Made by a program: the position numbers and the translations under genes. Under the pieces are notes generated by a model, which saw nothing but the letters and a program-made list of their open reading frames with translations, was not told the DNA's origin and made no database searches. This document shows positions 1 through 6,311 of a DNA stretch of 7,913 nucleotides, in pieces. Numbering within the stretch: the stretch's first letter is position 1; each line of letters begins with the position of its first letter. The stretch covers positions 1-7,913 of the forward strand of contig JAODBN010000262.1 of assembly GCA_025463965.1 (NCBI GenBank). The letters are read 5' to 3'. Source of the stretch: Acidimicrobiaceae bacterium. GTDB taxonomy: Bacteria; Actinomycetota; Acidimicrobiia; Acidimicrobiales; Bog-793.

Positions 1-302
1 TTCCCGAGGTAGTCGTCGGCTCCGAGCGCCAATCCGGCGACGCGTTCTCCGGGCGCGTCGGCGGCGGTCAGCATCAGCACCATGGCGGCGCTGTCGCTTT
101 CGGCGATCATGTGGCACAGCGCATCGCCGTGGACCCCGGGGAGGTCCCGGTCGATCACGAAGACGTTGTAGCGGTTGACGTCGAGATTCATCACGGCCTC
201 GTGGCCGTCGTAGGCAACGTCGACGGCCATGCCCTGGTCTTGGAGTCCCTCGACCACGACGTCGGCGAGGGACTTCGAGTCCTCGACCACGAGAACCCTC
301 AT
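1..302 (-). CDS. OmpR-type response regulator, receiver domain (3' part beyond window)
   Basis: This is the N-terminal 100 residues of a two-component response regulator; the rest lies beyond the left edge. The start is the ATG at 302-300, with GGAG seven bases upstream. Translation gives a receiver domain opening MRVLVVEDS, with the acidic pair E7-D8. The phospho-acceptor is D51 in IDRDLPGVHGD, the conserved Thr is T79 in MLTAAD, and the domain runs on to GADDYLG. The next codon begins AA, which fits the conserved Lys. The IDRDLPG form is typical of OmpR/PhoB-class regulators, so a winged-helix DNA-binding domain is expected off the window, but it is not seen here. The start overlaps the kinase stop (ATGA), so the two are translationally coupled cognate partners. 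Its likely target is the phased dyad at 1822-1860 (inference). Confidence 0.93.
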   Translation of the reverse strand, partial: MRVLVVEDSKSLADVVVEGLQDQGMAVDVAYDGHEAVMNLDVNRYNVFVIDRDLPGVHGDALCHMIAESDSAAMVLMLTAADAPGERVAGLALGADDYLG

Positions 303-1612
303 GCCGGTGCTCCGGCGAGCGCCCGCTCCGAGAGCGGCAGCTCGATGCGCACTTGGATCCCGCCGCCGGGTAGCGCGTGCAAGACGAGGCGCCCGCCGTG
401 GGCCTCGGCGATGGCTGCCACGATCGAGAGCCCGAGGCCCACGCCGGACTCCGAGCCGGTCCGCTCGGCGCCGAGACGGCGAAAGGGGTGGGCCAGGTCC
501 TTCACTGCGCCCTCGTCGAGCACCGGTCCGCCGTTCTCGACGACGAGACTCGCCAGATCGCCTTCGACCCCGGTGCGCACACGGATCCAGCCCCCTTGCT
601 CGTTGTGACCGACCGCGTTGTCGATGACGTTGTGCACCATGCGCGAGAGCAGGGTCGCGTTGCCGCTCACGAAAGCCGCCGGACCCAGCTCGACACCAAC
701 CTGAAGTTCCCGCTCGGCGATCCTGACCGCCTGCTGGGAGAGCACGGATGCGGCGAGGTGGTCGAGCGACACCGCCGCCTCGTCCTCGCCCGAACCGTGC
801 TGGGCACGGGCAAGGGCCAGGAAGCTTTCGAGAAGCTGGTCCATGCGATCGAGCTCGTGGCTCATGCGCTGGCCGAGCGTGGCCAGCTGTTCGCGGTTGA
901 ACCGGGGCTTGGCGAGCGTGACCTCGAGGGCGGCGCGCATCGTCGCGAGCGGCGTCCGCAGCTCGTGCGAGGCGTTCGCGACGAACTGGCGCTGGGCTTG
1001 AAACGACTGCTCAAGGCGCGCCAGCAGCTGGTCGAAGGTGTCGCCGAGCTCCTTCAGCTCGTCGGCCGGGCCCTCGAGGGAGAGCCGCTCGTGCAGGTTC
1101 GTCGCCGAGAGGTCTCGGGCTGCTGAGGTGATCGTCCTCAGCGGGCGAAGCATCCGGCCTGCCGTCAGCCATCCGAGGGCGATAGAGAGCATTGCCATGA
1201 TGGCGAGGGCGATCCCCGAGTACAAGAGCAGCTGGTGCAGGTCGGCCACGTGCTGCTGCGCGGCGATCCTGTCCAGCAGATTGGTCACCTGCCGGACCTG
1301 GCCACGCGTCGCGAGTGGGGCCGGAAGGTCCTCCCGTCCCCCCGAGATCCTGTTCAGGGCGGGCGGTTTGCCTGATCGCACGATGCCGGCGGGGCCCGGG
1401 CGCGCGAGGCTGATGATCTGACCGGGAACTTTGGCAGAGATCTGCAACGGGCCGCTCGTGGCCCTTCCCCACAGCACGCCGGTGATCACGAGCAGGACCG
1501 CCCCGGACAGGAGGAACAGCGCCCCGTAGACGAAGCTGAGCCGGGTCCGCACGGTGCGGCCGGGCAGGCGTGGCCGGAGCGCCCTTCTCGAGCGCGACGG
1601 CCCTACCGCCAT
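299..1612 (-). CDS. HAMP-domain sensor histidine kinase
   Basis: Membrane sensor kinase of the EnvZ/OmpR type. With the start at 1612 it has 437 residues. They comprise a basic N-terminus, TM1 at about 25-49, an extracytoplasmic sensor segment of about 78 residues, and TM2 at about 128-151. These are followed by HAMP (about 150-205), HisKA with phospho-acceptor H216 in ASHELRTPL, and HATPase_c. The ATPase N box is HNVIDNA (N328, N332) and the G2 box is GVGLGLSIV. The G1 box reads ENGGPV, with Asn where Asp is usual; I recall related Asn/Thr forms in actinobacterial kinases. Start choice: the frame stays open to GTG 1738, which would add 42 residues, but there the Shine-Dalgarno GAGGA abuts the GTG with no spacing. 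ATG 1612 has GGGGG seven bases upstream and gives a normal N-terminus. The signal is unknown; the divergent export operon suggests an envelope or drug cue. Confidence 0.92.
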   Translation of the reverse strand: MAVGPSRSRRALRPRLPGRTVRTRLSFVYGALFLLSGAVLLVITGVLWGRATSGPLQISAKVPGQIISLARPGPAGIVRSGKPPALNRISGGREDLPAPLATRGQVRQVTNLLDRIAAQQHVADLHQLLLYSGIALAIMAMLSIALGWLTAGRMLRPLRTITSAARDLSATNLHERLSLEGPADELKELGDTFDQLLARLEQSFQAQRQFVANASHELRTPLATMRAALEVTLAKPRFNREQLATLGQRMSHELDRMDQLLESFLALARAQHGSGEDEAAVSLDHLAASVLSQQAVRIAERELQVGVELGPAAFVSGNATLLSRMVHNVIDNAVGHNEQGGWIRVRTGVEGDLASLVVENGGPVLDEGAVKDLAHPFRRLGAERTGSESGVGLGLSIVAAIAEAHGGRLVLHALPGGGIQVRIELPLSERALAGAPA

Positions 1613-1731
1613 GACCGTGCCCCCGGTCGTACGCACGCGTCGTGCATTGTGCCGGTGGGAGTCCCGTCCACCCCGGCGCAAGCGCTGCGCCAGTTGCCCC
1701 GCTTGCTGGTGCTCGCCGGAATCTTTGTCAT
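1603..1731 (-). CDS. Possible 42-residue leader ORF before the kinase
   Basis: ATG 1731-1729 is preceded by AGGAG (1742-1738) at six bases, the best ribosome site on this strand of the control region. The frame encodes 42 residues starting MTKIPASTSK and ends TAG at 1605-1603. It therefore overlaps the proposed kinase ATG (1612) by ten bases, in a different frame. The peptide has no signal peptide, no membrane helix and no family I recognise. It could be a leader whose translation is coupled to the kinase. It could equally be chance, or the sign of a small indel that once joined this start to the kinase frame. Third-position GC is similar in both frames, so composition does not decide. Confidence 0.25.
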   Translation of the reverse strand: MTKIPASTSKRGNWRSACAGVDGTPTGTMHDACVRPGARSWR

Positions 1732-1917
1732 TCGTCACTCCTCGTCGGGTGCGACAGCTCGGCGAGCCCGCTGGTGGGCGGTTCCCCTCCGACGCTCGAC
1801 CAAGAGCATGCCCCAGGCCGACTAACAGCGGGATAACGGCTCCCGTTAGCTGGGCGTTAGCGACGATCGCTTACAAGGTGCGTAGGGATCGAGCCGAGCG
1901 CGGCGGGGAGGCATGAG
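1613..1917. other. Divergent control region between kinase and export operon
   Basis: About 305 bases separate the two proposed divergent starts. The kinase-proximal part holds the small leader-like ORF (1603-1731). The centre holds the four-half-site dyad at 1822-1860. The right end holds GGGGAGG (1905-1911), six bases ahead of ATG 1918. A possible -10 for the rightward operon is TAGGGA(T) at about 1883-1889. It lies 23 bases after the last GTTAG half-site, a geometry like that of PhoB-type activated promoters, but the match to consensus is weak and there is no clear -35. I see no convincing leftward -10, no riboswitch fold and no terminator. Confidence 0.5.
1822..1860. promoter_or_regulatory. 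Phased dyad operator, likely response-regulator binding site
   Basis: Four TAAC/GTTA half-sites lie at 1823, 1834, 1845 and 1856, each exactly 11 bp after the last. The left two read TAAC and the right two read GTTA, so the array is symmetric about 1841. The inner pair is TAACGG-CTC-CCGTTA and the outer pair is CTAAC/GTTAG. The right half also reads GTTAGC-N5-GTTAGC. Direct repeats at one helical turn are the usual site of OmpR/PhoB-type regulators. The array lies between the two-component genes and the export operon, 57 bases before ATG 1918, where it could serve both. Binding is inferred; the pattern itself is directly visible. Confidence 0.65.
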
Positions 1918-2517
1918 ATGGTCAAGACAGTCCAGGAGCGGCGGCGCACCGTGACGGGTCGCCGCACCGTCGGTGTTGCCTGGACGCCGGTCATGGCGCT
2001 CGTCGGGTTCGCGGTGGTCGCGGCGGCCTGTGCTTCAGGACCCAGCGCGGGCGTGGCCAGCTTGGGGTCGACCAGCACGACGATCGCAGCGATCGGGTCT
2101 GCGGCGACCTCCGGGATGCTGCCCGGCCCTCAAAAGGCCTCCTCGGACCAGCTTGCCTATGCCGAGTGCATGCGTCTGCATGGCCTCACCAACTTTCCGG
2201 ATCCCATCCTCACCAGCCACGGCGGCTCGCCGCCGAACCCGTACGACAGGAGCTCTCCTCGCTACAAGGCGGCGGACGACGCCTGCAAGCACCTGCTCCC
2301 CTTCGGCGGAGGATCTCCCTCGCCCGCACAGGTCGCGGCGATCACCGCGCAGCTCCTGCGATACGCGCAGTGCATGCGCTCACACGGCGTGCCGAGCTTT
2401 CCCGACCCGACGGTCAACAGTCACGAGATCGGCTTCAGCATCACCGGCTCGCCCCGCTCGCCCGCGTTCCAACGGGCTGAGAAAGCCTGCCGAGCACTCG
2501 GGCCGAGAGGAGGGTGA
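1918..2517 (+). CDS. Lipoprotein with two YAxCMRxHG-type domains (first paralog)
   Basis: A 199-residue exported protein of unknown function. The start is ATG 1918, with GGGGAGG six bases upstream. A basic N-terminus is followed by a hydrophobic stretch (about 21-37) ending AAAC, with C38 as the probable lipidated Cys; Ala at -3 makes it a slightly weak lipobox. A Ser/Thr/Ala-rich linker follows. Two repeats of one domain come next, at about 79-128 and 147-196. Each begins Y-A-x-C-M-R-x-H-G-x-x-x-F-P-D-P and ends S-P-x-x-x-x-A-x-x-A-C. Each thus has two Cys (C84/C123 and C152/C191) and a His four residues after the first Cys. A disulfide within each domain or a metal site is possible, but neither is shown. 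It is the first gene of the export operon; its stop lies six bases before the next start. Confidence 0.88.
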   Translation: MVKTVQERRRTVTGRRTVGVAWTPVMALVGFAVVAAACASGPSAGVASLGSTSTTIAAIGSAATSGMLPGPQKASSDQLAYAECMRLHGLTNFPDPILTSHGGSPPNPYDRSSPRYKAADDACKHLLPFGGGSPSPAQVAAITAQLLRYAQCMRSHGVPSFPDPTVNSHEIGFSITGSPRSPAFQRAEKACRALGPRGG

Positions 2518-3092
2518 CCCCGATGAGCGCGAGCGAGCCGAAGCTCGGACCCCGAGGAGGAGGGGCGGTGATGCTGCTCGCGCTGGCGGGGCTCGTCCTC
2601 CTTGCCGCCGGTTGCGGCAGCGGGGGTGCATCGCCGGGCGTAGCGAGCCTCGGCTCGAGCACGACTACCACGAACGCCTCGGTGGCGGCGGCCGGCGGCT
2701 CGGGCGCGGCCAACTACGCCGACGCGGTCGCCTACGCCCAGTGCATCCGCTCACACGGCGTGCCGACGTTCCCGGACCCGGACAGCCAGGGGAACTTCCG
2801 CTTCGGACCGCAGCAGCACCTGCCGGCGCGCGGGTCGCCGACGTTCGTGTCGGCGGACAAGTCCTGCCAACACCTGCTCCCGAACAACGGACAGCCAACG
2901 GCGGCCCAGCTGGCGCAGGACCTCGCGCGGGCGCTGCGCTACGCGCGCTGCATGCGCGCCCATGGCATCGCGAAGTTCGCCGACCCGGTCGAGCGCGGCG
3001 GCGGCGTGACCCTGAGCCTCGGCGGCACCGGGCTCAAGCCGAACTCGCCCGTGATGGTGCGAGCCCAGCAGGCGTGCCGGGGCTTGGCCCCG
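2152..3092 (+). repeat. Four copies of a Cys/His motif domain across two genes
   Basis: Protein-level repeats of about 50 residues lie at 2152-2301, 2356-2505, 2727-2882 and 2934-3092. The shared pattern is Y-A-x-C-[MI]-R-x-H-G-[VIL]-x-x-F-[PA]-D-P, a variable stretch of 15-25 residues, then S-P and later A-x-x-x-C. Copies two and three share RSHGVP plus FPDP. The second copy of each protein follows a short Pro/Ala/Gln-rich segment leading to LRYA. The layout suggests one internal duplication followed by gene duplication. I cannot name the family. Confidence 0.8.
2508..2513 (+). promoter_or_regulatory. Ribosome binding site deciding the second lipoprotein start
   Basis: AGGAGG lies inside the last codons of the first lipoprotein. 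The in-frame GTG at 2514 overlaps the upstream stop, but it abuts this site with no spacing. ATG 2523 lies nine bases downstream of it, so ATG 2523 is the better start. Confidence 0.7.
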
Positions 3093-3095
3093 TGA
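2523..3095 (+). CDS. Lipoprotein with two YAxCMRxHG-type domains (second paralog)
   Basis: A 190-residue paralog of the gene just upstream. A basic N-terminus and a hydrophobic segment (about 16-30) end in LLAAGC, a good lipobox with C31 as the lipidated residue. After it comes GVASLGS, also present after the lipid Cys of the first paralog, and then a Thr/Ala/Gly linker. Two motif domains follow, at about 69-120 and 138-190. They have C74/C115 and C143/C185, with H78 and H147 four residues after the first Cys of each pair. Small changes from the first paralog include Ile for Met after C74 and FADP for FPDP in the last domain. It is expected on the outer face of the cytoplasmic membrane. Position beside an adaptor and a MacB-type transporter suggests a binding or accessory role in export or sensing; this is inference. 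Confidence 0.88.
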   Translation: MSASEPKLGPRGGGAVMLLALAGLVLLAAGCGSGGASPGVASLGSSTTTTNASVAAAGGSGAANYADAVAYAQCIRSHGVPTFPDPDSQGNFRFGPQQHLPARGSPTFVSADKSCQHLLPNNGQPTAAQLAQDLARALRYARCMRAHGIAKFADPVERGGGVTLSLGGTGLKPNSPVMVRAQQACRGLAP

Positions 3096-3107
3096 GGAGT
3101 CGACGGC

Positions 3108-3146
3108 ATGAGCAGCACCCCGTTTCAACACATCGGAGGTCGATGA
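3108..3146 (+). CDS. Possible 12-codon mini-ORF before the adaptor gene
   Basis: ATG 3108 has AGGAG (3095-3099) eight bases upstream and encodes MSSTPFQHIGGR, then TGA at 3144-3146. That stop lies one base before the GTG start of the adaptor at 3148, so ribosomes ending here could restart on the adaptor. The adaptor also has its own GGAGG (3135-3139), which lies inside the mini-ORF. It may be a coupling leader, or chance in the 52-base gap. Confidence 0.2.
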   Translation: MSSTPFQHIGGR

Positions 3147-3147
3147 C

Positions 3148-5514
3148 GTGAGCACGCTCTCCCCACAACCGAGAGCCCGCTACCGGTCGCTCCGGCGGTT
3201 CGCCATCGCGCTCGCGGCGCTGCTCGTCGCGGGCGGGGTCGCCGTGGCGCTCGGTGACCCGTTCTCGGGGAGCCGGCCCGCGAGCTCGGCGAGCAGCGAC
3301 AACGCCTACCCGACGTCGAGCGCCACGGTGACGGAGCGGGCCCTCTCGTCCCAGAGCCAGGTGAGCGCCACGCTCGGCTACGCGGAGAGCTACAGCGTGT
3401 CCCTCCCGACCGGCACGCCGACCACGGTGATCCGCCAAGACCAAGCAACGCTCCTCGCCGCCGAGGGCAAAGTCGCCTCCGACGAGCGCACGCTGTCGCG
3501 CGACAAGACCGTCGCCGCCCCCACGCTTGCCTCGACGCTGCTCGCGGCGCAGACCCAGGTCAAGGCCGACCAGCTCGCGCTTTCCGAGGCGAGGGCCCAG
3601 CTCGCCTCCGACCGGCGGCTCGGCTGTCCGCTCTCGTCGTCGGCCACAACCGCCAGCCCTGCGAGCTCGGGCTCCGCACCGTCGGCTGGCGGGACGGGCG
3701 CCGCCCCGGCGAGCGGAGCGGGCCAGGGCGCGAGCAGCCCGAGCACCGGTGCCGGTTCGGGTTCTACCGGCTCGGGCTCCTCGGGAGGCTTGTCCGCCGG
3801 TCTCCGCCCACACGACAGCTCGGGGGGATCGCCCAGCACCACGACGACCACCGTCCCGGCGAGCGCGCCGCTCGCCACGACCGGCCCGGTGGACCAGACC
3901 ACCCGAGCGACGACGACCCTCACGGGGACCGTGGAGCCGAACGGGGCCGGCACCAACTACTCGTTCGAGTACGGCACGAGCGCGAACTACGGCCAGAGCA
4001 CCGCCACGACGAGCGCCGGTGCGGGAACGTCGCCGGTCGGGGTCGCCGTGGCGGTGGCCGGGCTCTCGCCCGGCCAGAGCTACCACTACCGGCTCGTGGC
4101 GACGAGCGCTCTCGGCACCTCCTACGGACAGGACCAGACGTTCCAGACCTCGGCCGAGCCTTTCGCCTCGACCGGCTCGGCGTCTGCTGTCACCGCCACC
4201 TCGGAGAGCTTCTCGGGCACCGTCGATCCCGGCGGCCTCGACACGACGTACTTCTTCGAATGGGGAAGAACCGCATCGCTCGGCCGACGGACCAGGACAC
4301 AGGACGCCGGGGCGGCGAGCGACGCCGGCCCGGTGACGGCCGTCATCACCGGCCTCAAGGCAGCGACGACTTACGACTTCGCCCTCGTCGCCAAGAACGC
4401 GCTCGGCACCTCGGTCGGGCCCACTCAGACCTTTCAGAGCGGGCAGTCCTCGTGTGTCGCCGAGGTCGCCGCGGTGAACGACGACGCCCGCCAGCTGCGC
4501 AGCGCCACGGACGCTCTGGCGCTCGACCGGCTCACGGGAGGCTCCGGGGTGGCCCAGGACCAGCACGGCCTCGCCACCGACCAGGCGAGCGCGCAAGCTG
4601 CACAGCAGGCGCTGTCGCTCGACGAGATCCAGGCGTCCAACCCCGGGACCACCTTCACGTCGTTGCCGGCCGCCGGCCAGTCCATCCACCGCGGCGAGGC
4701 CGTCTACCGTCTCGACGGACGCTCGGTCCCCCTCTTCTACGGAACCGTGACGCCGTATCGGGCGCTCTATCTCGGCGTCAGCGGCGGGCCGGACGTCGGC
4801 CAGCTGAACGCCAACCTCACCGCCCTCGGCTTCGCCGGTGCGGGCACCGGACAGCACTTCTCCTCGGCGACCGAGCAAGCCGTGGCCGCCTGGCAGGCCT
4901 CGATCGGGGTTCGGGCCACGGGCATCGTCAGCCTCGGTGACTTCGTCGTCGCCCCCGGACCGTTCCTCGTGAGCGGCGTGACGGCGAGCGCGGGGCAGGC
5001 CGCCGCGCCCGGCATGGCGGTGCTCACCGCCACCTCGACGGCCCCGGTCGTGACCATCGCCCTCGACGCCTCCCAGGAGTCGGAGGTGAAGGTTGGCGAT
5101 CCGGTCACCGTCACGCTGCCCGACAACTCGACCACGCCCGGAGTGGTGTCCTCGGTCGGCAAGATCGCCACGGCACCGGCCAGCTCTTCCGGCTCCTCGG
5201 GCTCTTCGGGCTCCTCGAACCCGACGATCACCGTCCAGGTGAGCCTGTCCGACCCGAAGGCGACGAACGGTCTCGTCGAGGCCCCGGTCGAGGTGGCGAT
5301 CACCACGGCCACCGTCTCGAACGCCCTGGTCGTTCCCGTGGACGCACTGCTGGCGCTCGCCAGCCATGGCTACGCACTCGAGGAGATCAGCCCGGAGGGA
5401 TCGCATCATCTCGTGGCGGTGAGCCTCGGGCTGTTCGACGACGCCGACGGGCTCGTCCAGGTGAGCGGCGCGGGGATGGCGTCCGGCCAGCGCGTCGTGG
5501 TGCCGGGGACATGA
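3148..5514 (+). CDS. HlyD/MacA-type adaptor with peptidoglycan-binding and FN3-like domains
   Basis: A 788-residue membrane-anchored adaptor for the ABC transporter that follows. The start is GTG 3148, with GGAGG eight bases upstream. Domains in order: a basic cytoplasmic tip and one TM (about 17-36); the first lipoyl/barrel strands; coiled-coil arm 1 (about 95-158); a Ser/Gly/Thr-rich linker (about 162-245); two FN3-like repeats (about 246-335 and 341-431); and coiled-coil arm 2 (about 436-497). Then come the second lipoyl half (about 500-535), a PG_binding_1 domain (about 546-601, with DVGQLNANLTALGF), the beta barrel with a short Ser/Gly repeat at about 679-690, and a membrane-proximal domain starting ALVVPVDALL. 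Related adaptors are usually much shorter; the extra length is the linker plus FN3-like insert. The only two Cys are C160 and C436, which flank the insert. The stop overlaps the ATPase start (ATGA). Confidence 0.9.
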   Translation: MSTLSPQPRARYRSLRRFAIALAALLVAGGVAVALGDPFSGSRPASSASSDNAYPTSSATVTERALSSQSQVSATLGYAESYSVSLPTGTPTTVIRQDQATLLAAEGKVASDERTLSRDKTVAAPTLASTLLAAQTQVKADQLALSEARAQLASDRRLGCPLSSSATTASPASSGSAPSAGGTGAAPASGAGQGASSPSTGAGSGSTGSGSSGGLSAGLRPHDSSGGSPSTTTTTVPASAPLATTGPVDQTTRATTTLTGTVEPNGAGTNYSFEYGTSANYGQSTATTSAGAGTSPVGVAVAVAGLSPGQSYHYRLVATSALGTSYGQDQTFQTSAEPFASTGSASAVTATSESFSGTVDPGGLDTTYFFEWGRTASLGRRTRTQDAGAASDAGPVTAVITGLKAATTYDFALVAKNALGTSVGPTQTFQSGQSSCVAEVAAVNDDARQLRSATDALALDRLTGGSGVAQDQHGLATDQASAQAAQQALSLDEIQASNPGTTFTSLPAAGQSIHRGEAVYRLDGRSVPLFYGTVTPYRALYLGVSGGPDVGQLNANLTALGFAGAGTGQHFSSATEQAVAAWQASIGVRATGIVSLGDFVVAPGPFLVSGVTASAGQAAAPGMAVLTATSTAPVVTIALDASQESEVKVGDPVTVTLPDNSTTPGVVSSVGKIATAPASSSGSSGSSGSSNPTITVQVSLSDPKATNGLVEAPVEVAITTATVSNALVVPVDALLALASHGYALEEISPEGSHHLVAVSLGLFDDADGLVQVSGAGMASGQRVVVPGT
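3883..4440 (+). repeat. Two FN3-like repeats inserted in the adaptor hairpin
   Basis: Two diverged protein repeats of about 90 residues. Each has a G-T-V-[ED]-P-[NG]-G start strand, then Y-x-F-E-[YW]-G, a Gly/Ala/Ser stretch, V-x-G-L-x-x-x-x-x-Y, and an end like ALGTSxGxxQTFQ. This beta-sandwich pattern is common in surface proteins of high-GC Gram-positives. The two copies are adjacent and sit after a disordered linker, between the two coiled-coil arms. Confidence 0.75.
4783..4950 (+). other. PG_binding_1 domain within the adaptor
   Basis: Adaptor residues about 546-601 match the short three-helix peptidoglycan-binding fold: GPDVGQLNANLTALGF, then FSSATEQAVAAWQ, and IGVRATGIVSLGD. It interrupts the lipoyl-to-barrel junction, as I recall it does in many actinobacterial adaptors of this class. 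It would tie the adaptor to the cell wall. Confidence 0.8.
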
Positions 5515-6311
5515 GTGCGTCCGACGCCAACGTCCTCGACACCCTCTCGATGGAGCCGGCGCTCGCCACCGGGCAGCGGCGCGGCGGACCGGCCCCGGTG
5601 CTCGAGGTGGAGGCGCTCGACAAGCTGTACCCGGGCGAGCCACCGGTGGTGGCGCTCTCGCAGGTGAGCTTCTCGGTGCGAGCGGGGGAGCTCGTCGGCA
5701 TCGTCGGGCCCTCGGGCTCGGGCAAGACGACGCTCTTGCACCTGATGGGGACCCTCGATCGTCCGAGCTCGGGCACCGTGCGCATCACGGGGCTCGACGT
5801 CGCCCGATTGCCGGACCGGCAGCTGTCGGCGCTGCGGGCGACCCGGATCGGCTTCGTCTTCCAGCAGTTCTTCCTCGCCGAGCACCAGAGCGCGCTCGAC
5901 AACGTCGCCGACGGCCTGCTCTACGCCGGGGCGGGGATCGCCGAGCGCCGGGCGCGGGCGGCCGAGGCGCTCGATCAGGTCGGCCTCGGGGCGCGTTCCC
6001 GGGCGCGCCCGACCCAGCTTTCCGGAGGTGAGCGCCAACGCGTCGCCATCGCCCGGGCGCTCGTCGGCAGCCCGGCGATCGTGCTCGCCGACGAGCCGAC
6101 CGGAAACCTGGACAGCGCGAACAGCCAGGCGATCCTCGCCCTGTTGGAGGCGCTGAACGCGAGCGGGGCGACGATCCTCGTGATCACCCACGAGCGGGAG
6201 ATCGCGAAGCGCCTGCCCCGCCAGATCGAGCTCCTCGACGGGCGGCTGGTCGCGGACTCGGCGGGCTCGTCGCCCACCCCTGCGCCGGCGGGAGCGAGCC
6301 AGTGGCGATGA
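5511..6311 (+). CDS. MacB/LolD-type ABC transporter ATPase
   Basis: A 266-residue cytoplasmic ATPase that powers the permease encoded next. All motifs are intact: Walker A GPSGSGKT (66-73), Q-loop in GFVFQQF (Q118), signature LSGGERQ (170-176), Walker B IVLADE with catalytic E195 followed by PTGNLD (196-201), and switch His H227 in VITHE. The run LADEPTGNLD is typical of the MacB/LolD/FtsE branch. The first 28 residues are an extra, low-complexity N-terminus; the domain itself begins at LEVEALDKLY. The C-terminus is short and Pro/Ala-rich. The ATG overlaps the adaptor stop and the gene's stop overlaps the permease ATG, so adaptor, ATPase and permease are probably made in step. The substrate cannot be deduced. 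MacA and MacB-like partners export macrolides, peptides or lipids in other organisms. Confidence 0.95.
   Translation: MSASDANVLDTLSMEPALATGQRRGGPAPVLEVEALDKLYPGEPPVVALSQVSFSVRAGELVGIVGPSGSGKTTLLHLMGTLDRPSSGTVRITGLDVARLPDRQLSALRATRIGFVFQQFFLAEHQSALDNVADGLLYAGAGIAERRARAAEALDQVGLGARSRARPTQLSGGERQRVAIARALVGSPAIVLADEPTGNLDSANSQAILALLEALNASGATILVITHEREIAKRLPRQIELLDGRLVADSAGSSPTPAPAGASQWR

Noticed and set aside
377..1126. Open frame of 249 codons on the plus strand opposite the kinase
   Set aside because: It is antisense to the HisKA and HATPase domains, shows no recognisable motif, and has no good ribosome site.
1834..1848. TAACGG-CTC-CCGTTA read as a terminator hairpin
   Set aside because: No T-run follows on either strand, and it lies between divergent starts as part of a wider phased array, so an operator is more likely.
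1973..3151. A 392-codon plus-strand frame overlapping both lipoprotein genes
   Set aside because: The product is Arg/Pro/Ala-rich low-complexity sequence, while the other frame gives clear signal peptides and repeated motif domains.
5182..5217. Ser/Gly triplet repeat in the adaptor barrel as a DNA tandem repeat of interest
   Set aside because: It is a short flexible linker coded by a few GGC-TCC-TCG-like units; ordinary for actinobacterial exported proteins.
3034..5643. An 869-codon open frame on the minus strand opposite the adaptor gene
   Set aside because: Its translation is Arg/Gly-rich with no domain or membrane pattern, and it is the mirror of a well-supported gene. Long antisense frames are expected at this GC content.
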